DNA of 64,000 nucleotides from VXNE01 sp965203615. GTDB taxonomy: Bacteria; Pseudomonadota; Gammaproteobacteria; Pseudomonadales; Azotimanducaceae. The stretch lies in NCBI GenBank assembly GCA_965203615.1, contig OZ241900.1, forward strand, positions 4,402,001 through 4,466,000. The letters run 5' to 3'. Shown here one piece after another: positions 34,601-41,873 of this stretch; positions within the stretch are counted from its first letter, which is position 1; each line of letters opens with the position of its first letter. Both the position numbers and the translations under genes were made by a program. The notes under the pieces are model-generated. The model did no database searches, was not told the origin of the DNA, and was given only the letters and a program-made list of their open reading frames with translations.

Positions 34601-35963
34601 CACGGGGTATAACCTGCGCTACAAAGGGTCCGGCGGGTCATTCACGCTCTGGTCCGGAACACCGTCGGGCACCCGCGCGGAGATCACGGGTCTCCAGGCG
34701 GACAGCTACGAGGTGCAGGTGCGCGGCGTGAACGACGAGGGGAACGGCGCGTGGTCGGCTTCCGGACACGCGACCATCGTCGCCAAACCCACCCCGAACC
34801 TGGTGGTGAACGCGGTCACGATAACCGATGCGAATCTGGACCACGGCGAGACGTTCAGGATGTCGGCATCCGTGAAAAACGTCGGAAAGAGCGGCTCGCA
34901 GACGACGATGCTGCGCTACTACCGGTCGACGGACGCCACGATCTCGCGGTCGGACGCGCAGGTCGCCGCCGAAGTGATGTTTCCGTTGCCCCCATCGCGG
35001 ACCTTGACGAATTTCCACACCCTGTCGGCGTCCCGGATGGGGACGCACTACTACGGGGCGTGCGTGGACGCCGTGGCGGACGAGTCGGACACGTCCGACA
35101 ACTGTTCGTCGTCGGTACGGGTCGACGTGGTGCGATCGACGGCGCCCGACCCCGGTTTCGACATCGACATCGTGTTCGTCGACCCGGTGCCTTCGAGCGC
35201 GATCAGGGGCGCGGTCAACGACGCCGCCGCCGTTTGGGAGGGAGCCATCACCAGTGACCTTGCGGACATGGACTTCTCCGGCAATCCGAGAAACGACGCC
35301 TGCACCGACGGAGAGTTCGCGGGGTTCGTCGACGATCTGCTGGTCTATGTCTACTTCGTCGACATGGACGGCTCGGGCGGAGCGACGGCGGCGGCGAACT
35401 ACTGCACGGCGCGCACGGCGACGGGCACACCCGCGATCGGGTTCATCAGGCTCGACTCCAGCGACGTGAGATACCTCGGCACGACCACCGTGAAGAACAT
35501 CGCAGTGCACGAACTCGCGCATGTCCTGGGCTTCGGAACACGGTGGACCGTGCGGAACCCCTCCCGCGGCGTGGGCCAGCCGCCACCCGACACACACTGG
35601 CCGGGGGCCAACGCCGTCGCCGCGTTCGATGCGGCGGGCGGAACGAAATACCAGGGAGGCAAGGTCCCGGTGGAGAACGAGCATGGCGGGTCCGCGTCCC
35701 TGAACGGCCACTGGCGGCTGTCGGTCATGCCCGGAGAAATGATGACCTACAACCTCGACGGCACCGCCCTCAGCGCCATCACGATCCAGGCCATGGCGGA
35801 CCTCGGCTACACCGTGAACGCCGGCGCGGCGGACTCGTACAGCATCTCCAGCACCGTTAAGCGCTTTCCTTCGGTGACCGCCGCGCACGGGTTTCCGTTG
35901 CGGTGCCAGATCGACCCGTTGCCCGTGGAGTACGTCCCCGAGGCGTCGGCGGCATCTCCCTAG
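31635..35963 (+). CDS. Secreted repeat-rich leishmanolysin-like metalloprotease (1442 aa)
   Basis: Domain order: a short N-terminus with a hydrophobic segment (about residues 20-38, possible signal); a Ser/Pro/Gly-rich linker; a fibronectin III-like domain (about 95-175); a cadherin-like domain with ATTRTLPENSPGAYEIG (about 188-290); another Fn3 domain (about 295-378); four CARDB-like repeats of 119 residues (about 379-854); a second cadherin-like plus Fn3 pair (about 855-1050); a fifth, diverged CARDB repeat; then a C-terminal protease with HELAHVLGFG (H1292, E1293, H1296), a downstream NGHWRLS and Met-turn-like GEMMTYN, as in leishmanolysin (M8) metzincins. It is probably surface-exposed or secreted. 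The ATG at 31635 abuts GGGAG too closely; a TTG at 31617 is an alternative. Confidence 0.82.
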   Translation: MTRRPCPELSKESGAAARTACACLAAAGIAWVSFGSNIPSGSPSNSPNDSPSGSPGDTEAQPSDGQLWQTVKRRWWQELPDTPSAPTVEPAPPESLLVTWEAPDSTTDITAYHVEFRAHDPSGSTVRNPVGSETGTTDTIITIDTTVTIDGLMPSMLYHVRVRAVNDAGPGDWSVAGMGMTDNAAPVFLEGDATTRTLPENSPGAYEIGAPVAASDADGDTLTYALGGADAQAFAIDASTGQLATRPDYSYDHEANPSHELAVTATDGRGNQAEIALTVHVADVLEPPLPPDPPTVAPTGTDALAVSWTAPPNAGRPDITRYNLRYRGSSGPFTLWHETPTRTRAQITGLREDRYEVQVRGVNDEGDGAWSASGHGTINRPPNLVVNTVRVDDANPDPGETFTLSATVTNAGAGESPATTLRYYRSTDATITRSDAQVGTDAVSALSASGTSAASISLSAPAGAGTYYYGACVDAVADESNTADNCSSAVRVDVATPNRPPNLVVNTVRVDDANPDPGETFTLSATVTNAGAGESPATTLRYYRSTDATITRSDAQVGTDAVGALSASGTSAASISLSAPAGAGTYYYGACVDAVAAESNTADNCSSAVRVDVATPNRPPNLVVNTVRVDDANPDPGETFTLSATVANTGAGESPATTLRYYRSTDATITRSDAQVGTDAVGALSASGTSAASISLSAPAGAGTYYYGACVDAVAAESNTADNCSSAVRVDVATPNRPPNLVVNTLTVDDANLDPGETFTLSATVANTGAGESPATTLRYYRSTDATITRSDAQVGADAVGALSASGTSAASISLSALAGAGTYYYGACVDAVADESDTADNCSSSVRVDVATAPPVFLEGRATTRTLPENSPGAHEIGAPVAATDANGDTLTYGLGGTDARAFSVNASTGQLATRSNHSYDHEADPSHQLAVTANDGRGNQAEIAVTVHVSDVLEPPLRPDAPAVASNNVDTLAVFWTAPPNAGRPDITGYNLRYKGSGGSFTLWSGTPSGTRAEITGLQADSYEVQVRGVNDEGNGAWSASGHATIVAKPTPNLVVNAVTITDANLDHGETFRMSASVKNVGKSGSQTTMLRYYRSTDATISRSDAQVAAEVMFPLPPSRTLTNFHTLSASRMGTHYYGACVDAVADESDTSDNCSSSVRVDVVRSTAPDPGFDIDIVFVDPVPSSAIRGAVNDAAAVWEGAITSDLADMDFSGNPRNDACTDGEFAGFVDDLLVYVYFVDMDGSGGATAAANYCTARTATGTPAIGFIRLDSSDVRYLGTTTVKNIAVHELAHVLGFGTRWTVRNPSRGVGQPPPDTHWPGANAVAAFDAAGGTKYQGGKVPVENEHGGSASLNGHWRLSVMPGEMMTYNLDGTALSAITIQAMADLGYTVNAGAADSYSISSTVKRFPSVTAAHGFPLRCQIDPLPVEYVPEASAASP
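32769..34196 (+). repeat. Four near-identical tandem 357-bp repeats (CARDB-like modules)
   Basis: Copies begin at 32769, 33126, 33483 and 33840, an exact 357-base period (119 codons). They differ by only a few substitutions, including third-codon positions, which points to recent duplication or gene conversion. A fifth, clearly diverged copy lies at about 34794-35130 after a repeated cadherin-Fn3 block. Confidence 0.95.
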
Positions 35964-36985
35964 TCCCGGGGGCTCTAATCGGCTGGACCGAGCGGCGTGT
36001 CGATATCAGACGAAAGTCGTGCACTTTGGGCATCGCGCCCGCGCCGCTCGGAGACGAGGGGTCATCATTCCGCACACGATGCGCCGCGCCTCCCGGTTGT
36101 CCGCCGCGACCTTTCGCGCGTCGGCGAGTTTTGGTGCCGGCGTCGGACCCGACACCCCAGGACGCGGGCATGGCGGTGTCACCCCGGCGCGCAAGCGCCA
36201 CGCCGAGCTGGAACAGCGTCGACGCCAAAGCGCTGCACACCGCCGGAACGCGGCTCGTGAGACCCAGGTTCCGGTGCACGTCGCCGGCGCGGATGGTCAC
36301 GGTTCGCTCCTGCGCCAGCCTCGCTGGCTCCACGTACTGGTCGAGTGCGTACCGCCGAATCCACTCTGCCAGGGACGCCTCAGGCAAAGCCAGCGTCCTC
36401 TCGCCGGGGGAGGGCGCCTCGCCGGAGCCCTTCGACGGCCGATCTTCGACCTCGGCGCCGACTGCGCCGCTGTCCTTTCCGCCGTCGCGGCCCGGACCCG
36501 CCTGCCGTTCCGCCGCGCGACGCCGGCCGCGCACGAGCTTCGACACCGGCGTGTCGAGCTCCTCGCCGGCCAGCAGACCGCCCCAGAACGACTCGCCCAG
36601 GTGCCACGCCGTGCGCGGCGCGCCGTCCACCGGCACCAGCAGTCCGTGGCGCATCAGCGCCGCAACCGCGGCCGCGAACGACGCGTTCGTCTTGATGCGC
36701 GCCAGGACCATCAGCCCGGCGCGCGTCTCCCAGCACACGAACGCCCTGGTCACGCAGAACATCGCCACCGCCGACAGCAGCGACGCCTCGAGGGCGGTCA
36801 GCTCCAGCGACGCCGCCAGCTCCAGGCACCGGTTCCAGCGGAGCTCGTGCGCGATCTCCCGGTCCCGGATCTCCGAAAGCCGACGCGCGCAGGCCGCCTC
36901 CCGGCGCTTGCCCTTGCTGCCGCTGCCGCGCTTCGGCTTCGGCCGATCGAGTCCTTGGACCAGTTTCCGCGTCCGTTCCCATGTC
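35857..36985 (-). pseudogene. 5'-truncated open frame abutting tRNA-Glu
   Basis: Leftward from the 3' end of tRNA-Glu a frame is open with protein-like content but no start codon until a GTG at 36768 that has no ribosome site. It reads, near the tRNA, RLSEIRDREIAHELRWNRC and further on LVLARIKTNASFAAAVAALM, YVEPARLAQERTVTIRAGDV and SRVPAVCSALA. An in-frame TAA lies inside the tRNA itself. The N-terminus therefore seems to have been removed by recombination at the tRNA end. The last 100 or so codons look unlike protein, so the true 3' end was probably lost by frameshift near 36200. The frame's end overlaps the protease gene by 107 bases. Family not recognised. Confidence 0.4.
35998..36019 (+). 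repeat. Right copy of the 22-bp imperfect direct repeat
   Basis: It begins tgtcgatatcagacgaaa, 34 bases after the stop of the protease gene, in the same orientation as the copy at 31598. The perfect core shared by both is tcagacgaaa. Confidence 0.5.
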
Positions 36986-37061
36986 TGGCGTCCCCTAGGG
37001 GAGTCGAACCCCTGTTACTGGGATGAAAACCCAGTGTCCTAGGCCTCTAGACGAAGGGGAC
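36986..37061 (-). tRNA. tRNA-Glu (anticodon TTC)
   Basis: Read on the minus strand the gene starts gtcccct and ends aggggac followed by G and an encoded CCA. The anticodon stem ctggg/cccag encloses a loop with TTC. The T arm contains ggttcgactcc. Length is 76 bases with CCA. Island remnants lie directly at its 3' end, a common integration position. Confidence 0.97.
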
Positions 37062-37154
37062 GCGCGGAGGCGCGAATTCTAAGACCCGAGCAAGACGGTT
37101 TCAACACGAAGCTGCGCAGTCTACAGTGCGCGGTCTGTCTTGGGGGGAGGGCGC

Positions 37155-38360
37155 GTGCGGCCCCTGCATCTGTACTTCGCCGGTACTGCGAGTTGGTTCG
37201 TCAACCACGGCATCCAGGGCGTCATGTTCGCCTGGCTCGTCACCATCGTGCTGCGGGAGTCTCCGCAGATGGTGGGTGTCGCGCAGATGGCCATGCTGAT
37301 GCCGGCGCTGCTCTTCATGCTCGTGGGCGGCAGCCTGGCGGACCGCTATGGCGGGCGTCGCGTGGCGGTGCTGGCACAGGCGTTCTCCGTTGTGCCCGTG
37401 CTGGGTCTGCTGGTGGTGCTCGCCGCCGGGCAATTGAGCTTCGGCACCATGATCGGTTTTGCGCTGATGATGGGGCTCGCGCAGGCATTCGTGACGCCCG
37501 CGCGGGACGGGTTGCTGAACCAGGTTGCCGAAGGCAGGATCCAACACACCGTCGTCCGCGTCACCATGATCCAGTTCAGCGCGATGCTGATCGCGTTTTT
37601 CATCGTGGGACAGACGGACCTGACGGGGCCCGTCCCGGTGATCTCGGTCCAGGCGGTGGTGCTCATCCTCGGCGTGCTTGCGTTGCGGCGCATCCCCGTT
37701 GCTGCGCCCGCTCCGCGGCGGTCCGATGCCGGCTTGTGGCGCGATCTGTCCGGTTCGGTCGCCACGGGGCTACTGACAGTGATGCGGTCCGCGCCCATGC
37801 GCATGGTCGCAGTCCAGAACGTTGCGATAGGCATGTTCTTCATGGGTTCCTACATCGTGACGATCCCGGTGGCGGTGCGGGACATATACGGCGGGTCGGC
37901 GGCGGATCTGGCCATGCTCAACGCGGCCAACGCGTTCGGGCTCGCATTGACGTCGTTTCTGCTCACGCGGTTGGGACACATACGCCGCCCCCGACGGGCG
38001 CTGCTGCTGGGGCAGGCACTGGGTGCGGTGGCGTTGGGTGCGGCAGGACTCGGTTTCGAGTTTCCCGTGTTCGCAGCCCTGATCTTCCTGTGGGGCGGCT
38101 GCGGCGGCATCGCCATGAGCATGGCGCGGACGATCATGCAGGAGCAGGCGCCCTACGACCAGCGTGGCCGCGTCATGGCGTTTTTCTCGTTCTCCCTGAT
38201 GGGCGCCGGGCCGTTCGGCGCCCTGCTGGCGGGCGCAATGGCAGAGTGGTGGGGGCCGGGCAACGCCTTGATCGCGGCCACGTGCGGCATGCTCGCGGTC
38301 CTCGGCATCCTCGCGCTGGCCTCGCGGGGATCGGCCGAGGACAGGTCCTACGTGCGCTGA
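37155..38360 (+). CDS. MFS transporter (MFS_3-like exporter)
   Basis: A 401-residue integral membrane protein with about 12 hydrophobic helices and the signature loop GGSLADRYGGRR (about residues 57-68) between helices 2 and 3, the MFS motif A. The overall pattern resembles the EntS/MFS_3 branch, which exports siderophores, drugs or other small molecules; the substrate is not predictable here. The start is a GTG at 37155 just after a GGGAGG stretch (spacing short). It is the first gene after tRNA-Glu and shows no other gene in its operon. Confidence 0.85.
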   Translation: MRPLHLYFAGTASWFVNHGIQGVMFAWLVTIVLRESPQMVGVAQMAMLMPALLFMLVGGSLADRYGGRRVAVLAQAFSVVPVLGLLVVLAAGQLSFGTMIGFALMMGLAQAFVTPARDGLLNQVAEGRIQHTVVRVTMIQFSAMLIAFFIVGQTDLTGPVPVISVQAVVLILGVLALRRIPVAAPAPRRSDAGLWRDLSGSVATGLLTVMRSAPMRMVAVQNVAIGMFFMGSYIVTIPVAVRDIYGGSAADLAMLNAANAFGLALTSFLLTRLGHIRRPRRALLLGQALGAVALGAAGLGFEFPVFAALIFLWGGCGGIAMSMARTIMQEQAPYDQRGRVMAFFSFSLMGAGPFGALLAGAMAEWWGPGNALIAATCGMLAVLGILALASRGSAEDRSYVR

Positions 38361-38448
38361 GAAAAGGGCCTGGGAAGCACACCCGGATGGTCGAAGCACC
38401 GTGCAATTACGGTATTATTTCGCGCGCTGGCAATCGGGCAGGAAAACC

Positions 38449-38814
38449 ATGACAGAACAACAAGAAATCAGCCGTCGCAAGTTCATTTCGACAACCACGA
38501 AAGCGGTCGCCACCATTCCCGTGGTTTCCTTGATTGGGGCGCGAGCATTCGGCGAAGAGGCCGCCGCCGGGGTGCCAAAGCTCGATGAGAGCAACCCGAC
38601 CGCCGTTGCCCTCGGCTACAAGCACGATGCGAACGATGTCGATGTCGACCGCTTTGCCAAGCGGGCTACGGAGGAAGGCAAGACGCAGTTCTGCGACAAC
38701 TGCCTGCACTACAAGCCGTCAGACGAAGAGGGCTGGGGGCCCTGCGCGATTTTCCCGGGGTTCAACGTGGCCGCGAAAGGCTGGTGCAACGTGTGGGTTA
38801 AAGTCGCGACCTAG
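38449..38814 (+). CDS. High-potential iron-sulfur protein (HiPIP), Tat-exported
   Basis: A 121-residue precursor. A twin-arginine signal (SRRKFI at 8-13, then a hydrophobic stretch to about residue 35) predicts export of the folded, cofactor-loaded protein. The mature part carries the four cluster cysteines C82, C85, C99 and C113 in the HiPIP spacing CxxC-x13-C-x13-C, with GPCAIFPG and GWCNVW as usual. HiPIPs bind one 4Fe-4S cluster and carry electrons in the periplasm, often from the bc1 complex to cytochrome oxidase. The ATG at 38449 has AGGA upstream. Its nearness to the oxidase operon (converging) fits that role. Confidence 0.93.
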   Translation: MTEQQEISRRKFISTTTKAVATIPVVSLIGARAFGEEAAAGVPKLDESNPTAVALGYKHDANDVDVDRFAKRATEEGKTQFCDNCLHYKPSDEEGWGPCAIFPGFNVAAKGWCNVWVKVAT

Positions 38815-39022
38815 TGCTCCGTCACACCCAAATCTACGGGTATCTGCGGGTCTTTTTGCCCCCTGGACTTCGTTGCTCCTCCTTGTGTGGTGCCTGCCAC
38901 ACCGCGTCGTCGCGCCTCGCCAGGAACCAAAAATCCCTCGCAGCTACACGCGCATATTTGGGCGTGACGGAATACTAGTGCCGAGTCCAGACGCTGCGCC
39001 CAGCCTGGACTTAACCCCCAGG

Positions 39023-39373
39023 CTAATGGGACGGTGGCGGTAACGGCTGCGGCGCGACTTCTCCACCGAGGTAGACGATGCGTGTCGCCCACGTATAGTC
39101 CGATTCGTAGGCCATCAGGCTCACCAGTACCAGCAACGCCGCTGGCGGGAGCAGTATCGCCGTGATGAGTGCGACTCGCTCCCAGCGCATGTGCATGAAG
39201 ATGGCGACGATGAAACCCGCCTTCAGCATCATGAAGATGATGATGAGCGACCAGCGCAGATAGCCCTGGTACCCGGCGTAGTCCACCATGTAGGACGCCG
39301 CGCTGAAAACGAACAGCAGTCCCCAGATCCAGAAGTAGATGGAGATAGGATGTTGTTGACCGGTGTCTGCCAT
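39023..39373 (-). CDS. Cytochrome c oxidase subunit IV family protein
   Basis: A 116-residue protein with three hydrophobic helices (about residues 12-33, 44-65 and 72-94) and the segment FIVAIFMHMRWE between helices 2 and 3, typical of the prokaryotic subunit IV/CyoD-like family. It stabilises heme-copper oxidases. The ATG at 39373 is four bases after the subunit III stop. It is the last gene of the cox operon. Confidence 0.85.
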   Translation of the reverse strand: MADTGQQHPISIYFWIWGLLFVFSAASYMVDYAGYQGYLRWSLIIIFMMLKAGFIVAIFMHMRWERVALITAILLPPAALLVLVSLMAYESDYTWATRIVYLGGEVAPQPLPPPSH

Positions 39374-39377
39374 TGCC

Positions 39378-40043
39378 TTACCAGAGATAGAAAAACGCGA
39401 AGATAAATACCCATACGAGATCGACGAAGTGCCAATAGAGCCCCGTGATCTCGACGATGTCGTAACCCTGTTCCTCGTAGCGGCCGCGCCATACGCGCCA
39501 GGCGACGATGAAAAGGTACACAACCCCGGCGGACACGTGCAGGCCGTGGAACCCGGTGATCATGAAGAAGCAGGAACCGAACTGGGCCGCCCCCATGGGA
39601 TTGCCCCAGGGCCGCACTCCTTCGTCGAGGATGAGTTTCGTCCACTCGAACATCTGCATGCCGACGAACATCATCCCGAACACCGCCGTCACGCACATCA
39701 ACAGCGCAGCCGCGACACGTTTGCGGCGATAGCCCATGTTCACGGCCATGGCCATGGTGCCGCTCGACGAGATGAGGATGAACGTCATGATCGCGATCAG
39801 CAGCAACGGCACGGGCACGCCGAAGGCTTCGAGCGCGAAGACTTCGCTTGGATTGGGCCAGGCCTCGGCGCTCGTCATGCGCACGGTCATGTAGGACGTG
39901 AGGAAACACGTGAAGATGAAGGTGTCCGACAGGAGGAAGATCCACATCATGGCCTTGCCCCACGGCACGCCCCTGAAGACGGCGACGTCAGCCGACCAGT
40001 CTTCGACCAGTTGCAGCCCTTGCGTGCTGGTTGCTTCGGCCAT
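39378..40043 (-). CDS. ctaE: Cytochrome c oxidase subunit III
   Basis: A 221-residue membrane protein with about five helices, matching the short form of heme-copper oxidase subunit III. Family segments are GMQMFEWTKL, FFMITGFHGLHVSAG (about residues 158-172) and YWHFVDLVWVFIF near the C-terminus. It supports proton delivery and stability of subunit I. It follows subunit I after an 81-base gap and precedes subunit IV by four bases. Confidence 0.95.
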   Translation of the reverse strand: MAEATSTQGLQLVEDWSADVAVFRGVPWGKAMMWIFLLSDTFIFTCFLTSYMTVRMTSAEAWPNPSEVFALEAFGVPVPLLLIAIMTFILISSSGTMAMAVNMGYRRKRVAAALLMCVTAVFGMMFVGMQMFEWTKLILDEGVRPWGNPMGAAQFGSCFFMITGFHGLHVSAGVVYLFIVAWRVWRGRYEEQGYDIVEITGLYWHFVDLVWVFIFAFFYLW

Positions 40044-40124
40044 TCGGTTCCTATGCTCCTCTGTTACCGGACTCTCCGGTGGGTACTGTTCTTGTTAGGG
40101 ACTACGCCTGTGGCAGCGGTCTGC

Positions 40125-41873
40125 TCAGGAGCGCCCCCCGGCCACGGCTTCCACCGGTTCCGACTGCGGAATGAAGTCGTCCTTGGCGCCGGGTACGCTG
40201 TAGTCGTAGGCCCAGCGATACACCGTGGGTAGTCTCGACTCCCAGTTGCCATGCCTCGGCGGGGTCTCCGGCGTCTGCCACTCGAGGGTCGTCGCCTTCC
40301 ACGGATTGGGCCCGGAATCCCTGCCCCTGTAGTAGCTGTAGACCAGGTTCCAGATGAACAGTATCTGTGCCACGCCGACGATGAGGGCGGCGATGGTGAT
40401 GCCCTGGTTCAGCAACAGGACGCTTTCGTCGATGATCGCCATCTCGCCGTTGGCGAAGTAGCGCCTCGGCACGCCCACGAAACCCAGGTAGTGCATCGGG
40501 TAGTAGATGGCATACGTTCCGAGGAACGTGATCCAGAAGTGCAGTTGTCCGATCCTGTCATCCAGCATCTTGCCGGTCATCTTCGGATACCAGTGATAGA
40601 TCGCCCCAAAGATAACCAGAATCGGCGATACGCCCATGACCATGTGGAAATGCGCGACGACGAAATACGTATCCGATAGCGGGACGTCGACGATGACGTT
40701 GCCGAGGAACAGTCCGGTCAATCCGCCGACGACGAAGGTGATGACGAAGGCGATGGAAAACAGCATCGGCACCGTCATGTGGATGTTGGCGCGCAGCAGC
40801 GTCAAGGTCCAGTTGTAGACCTTGATGGCGGTGGGCACCGCAATGATCAGCGTCGTGGTCGCGAAGAAGAACCCGAAGTAGGGATGCATGCCGCTGACGT
40901 ACATGTGGTGCGCCCAGACGATGAAGCTCAACACGCCGATGGCGACGATGGCCCAGACCATCATGCGGTAGCCGAATATGTTCTTGCGCGCATGCGTGCT
41001 GATGAGGTCCGAGACGATGCCGAAGGCGGGGAGGGCGACGATATAGACTTCGGGATGGCCGAAGAACCAGAACAGGTGCTGGAACAGCAGCGGGCTGCCG
41101 CCGCTATAGTCGAGTTGCTCTCCCAGTGAAGAAATGGCCGGCATGAAGAAGCTCGTGCCGATGGTCTTGTCCAGGATCATCATGACGGCGCTGACGAACA
41201 GCGCGGGGAATGCCAGCAGACCGAGAACCGTGGCCATGAAGATGCCCCAGATGGACAGCGGCATGCGCATCAGCGACATGCCCCGGGTGCGCGCCTGCAG
41301 TATCGTCGTCACGTAGTTCAGGCCGCCCATGGTGAAGGCGACGATGAACACCGCCAGCGAAATCAGCATGGTGAGGATGCCCCAGTCGACGCCGGGTGTG
41401 CCGGGCAGGATCGCCTGCGGCGGATATAGCGTCCACCCCGCCCCGGTCGGACCCCCCGGCACAAAATAGCTCGCCAGCAGAATCAGAACGGACGCGAAGT
41501 AGACGTGGTAGCTGATCATGTTGACGAACGGGAACACCATGTCACGCGCGCCGCACATGAGTGGGACCAGGTAGTTTCCGAATCCGCCGAGCAGCAGGGC
41601 CGTCAACAGGTATATCACCATGATCATCCCGTGCATGGTGATGAACTGGTAGTAGGCCTCGGGATCGATGAAATCGAACGAATCCGGGAATCCGAGCTGC
41701 AGGCGCATCATGCCGGACAGGACCAGCGCCACAAGTCCCACGCCTATGGCTGTTATCCCATACTGGATGGCGATGACCTTGTGGTCCTGGCTGAACCAGT
41801 ACCTGGTAAGCCAGCTATGCGGATGGTGAACGTCGAGCGCTTCCTGATAGGGGATTTGTGCCTCAACCGCCAT
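40125..41873 (-). CDS. ctaD: Cytochrome c oxidase subunit I
   Basis: The catalytic subunit (582 residues) with about 12 helices. Visible metal and heme ligands include ITMHGMIM for low-spin heme, WFFGHPEVYI holding a CuB histidine and the cross-linked tyrosine, AHHMYVSG with the two further CuB histidines, and VVAHFHMVMG with both heme histidines. The HPEVY tyrosine and glutamate of the channel indicate an A-type oxidase. It reduces oxygen to water and pumps protons. It overlaps subunit II by 11 bases, so subunits II and I are coupled. Confidence 0.97.
   Translation of the reverse strand: MAVEAQIPYQEALDVHHPHSWLTRYWFSQDHKVIAIQYGITAIGVGLVALVLSGMMRLQLGFPDSFDFIDPEAYYQFITMHGMIMVIYLLTALLLGGFGNYLVPLMCGARDMVFPFVNMISYHVYFASVLILLASYFVPGGPTGAGWTLYPPQAILPGTPGVDWGILTMLISLAVFIVAFTMGGLNYVTTILQARTRGMSLMRMPLSIWGIFMATVLGLLAFPALFVSAVMMILDKTIGTSFFMPAISSLGEQLDYSGGSPLLFQHLFWFFGHPEVYIVALPAFGIVSDLISTHARKNIFGYRMMVWAIVAIGVLSFIVWAHHMYVSGMHPYFGFFFATTTLIIAVPTAIKVYNWTLTLLRANIHMTVPMLFSIAFVITFVVGGLTGLFLGNVIVDVPLSDTYFVVAHFHMVMGVSPILVIFGAIYHWYPKMTGKMLDDRIGQLHFWITFLGTYAIYYPMHYLGFVGVPRRYFANGEMAIIDESVLLLNQGITIAALIVGVAQILFIWNLVYSYYRGRDSGPNPWKATTLEWQTPETPPRHGNWESRLPTVYRWAYDYSVPGAKDDFIPQSEPVEAVAGGRS

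Noticed and set aside
34638..35888. A 416-codon minus-strand frame under the protease gene
   Set aside because: It mirrors the repeated domains of the plus-strand protein and carries no motif of its own.
35903..37042. Plus-strand frames of 379 and 335 codons between the protease gene and tRNA-Glu
   Set aside because: They run through tRNA-Glu and consist mainly of Arg/Ser/Pro/Ala; the minus frame is more protein-like.
38840..38860. A T-run after the HiPIP gene considered as a terminator
   Set aside because: Only a four-base stem could be formed before it, too weak to call.
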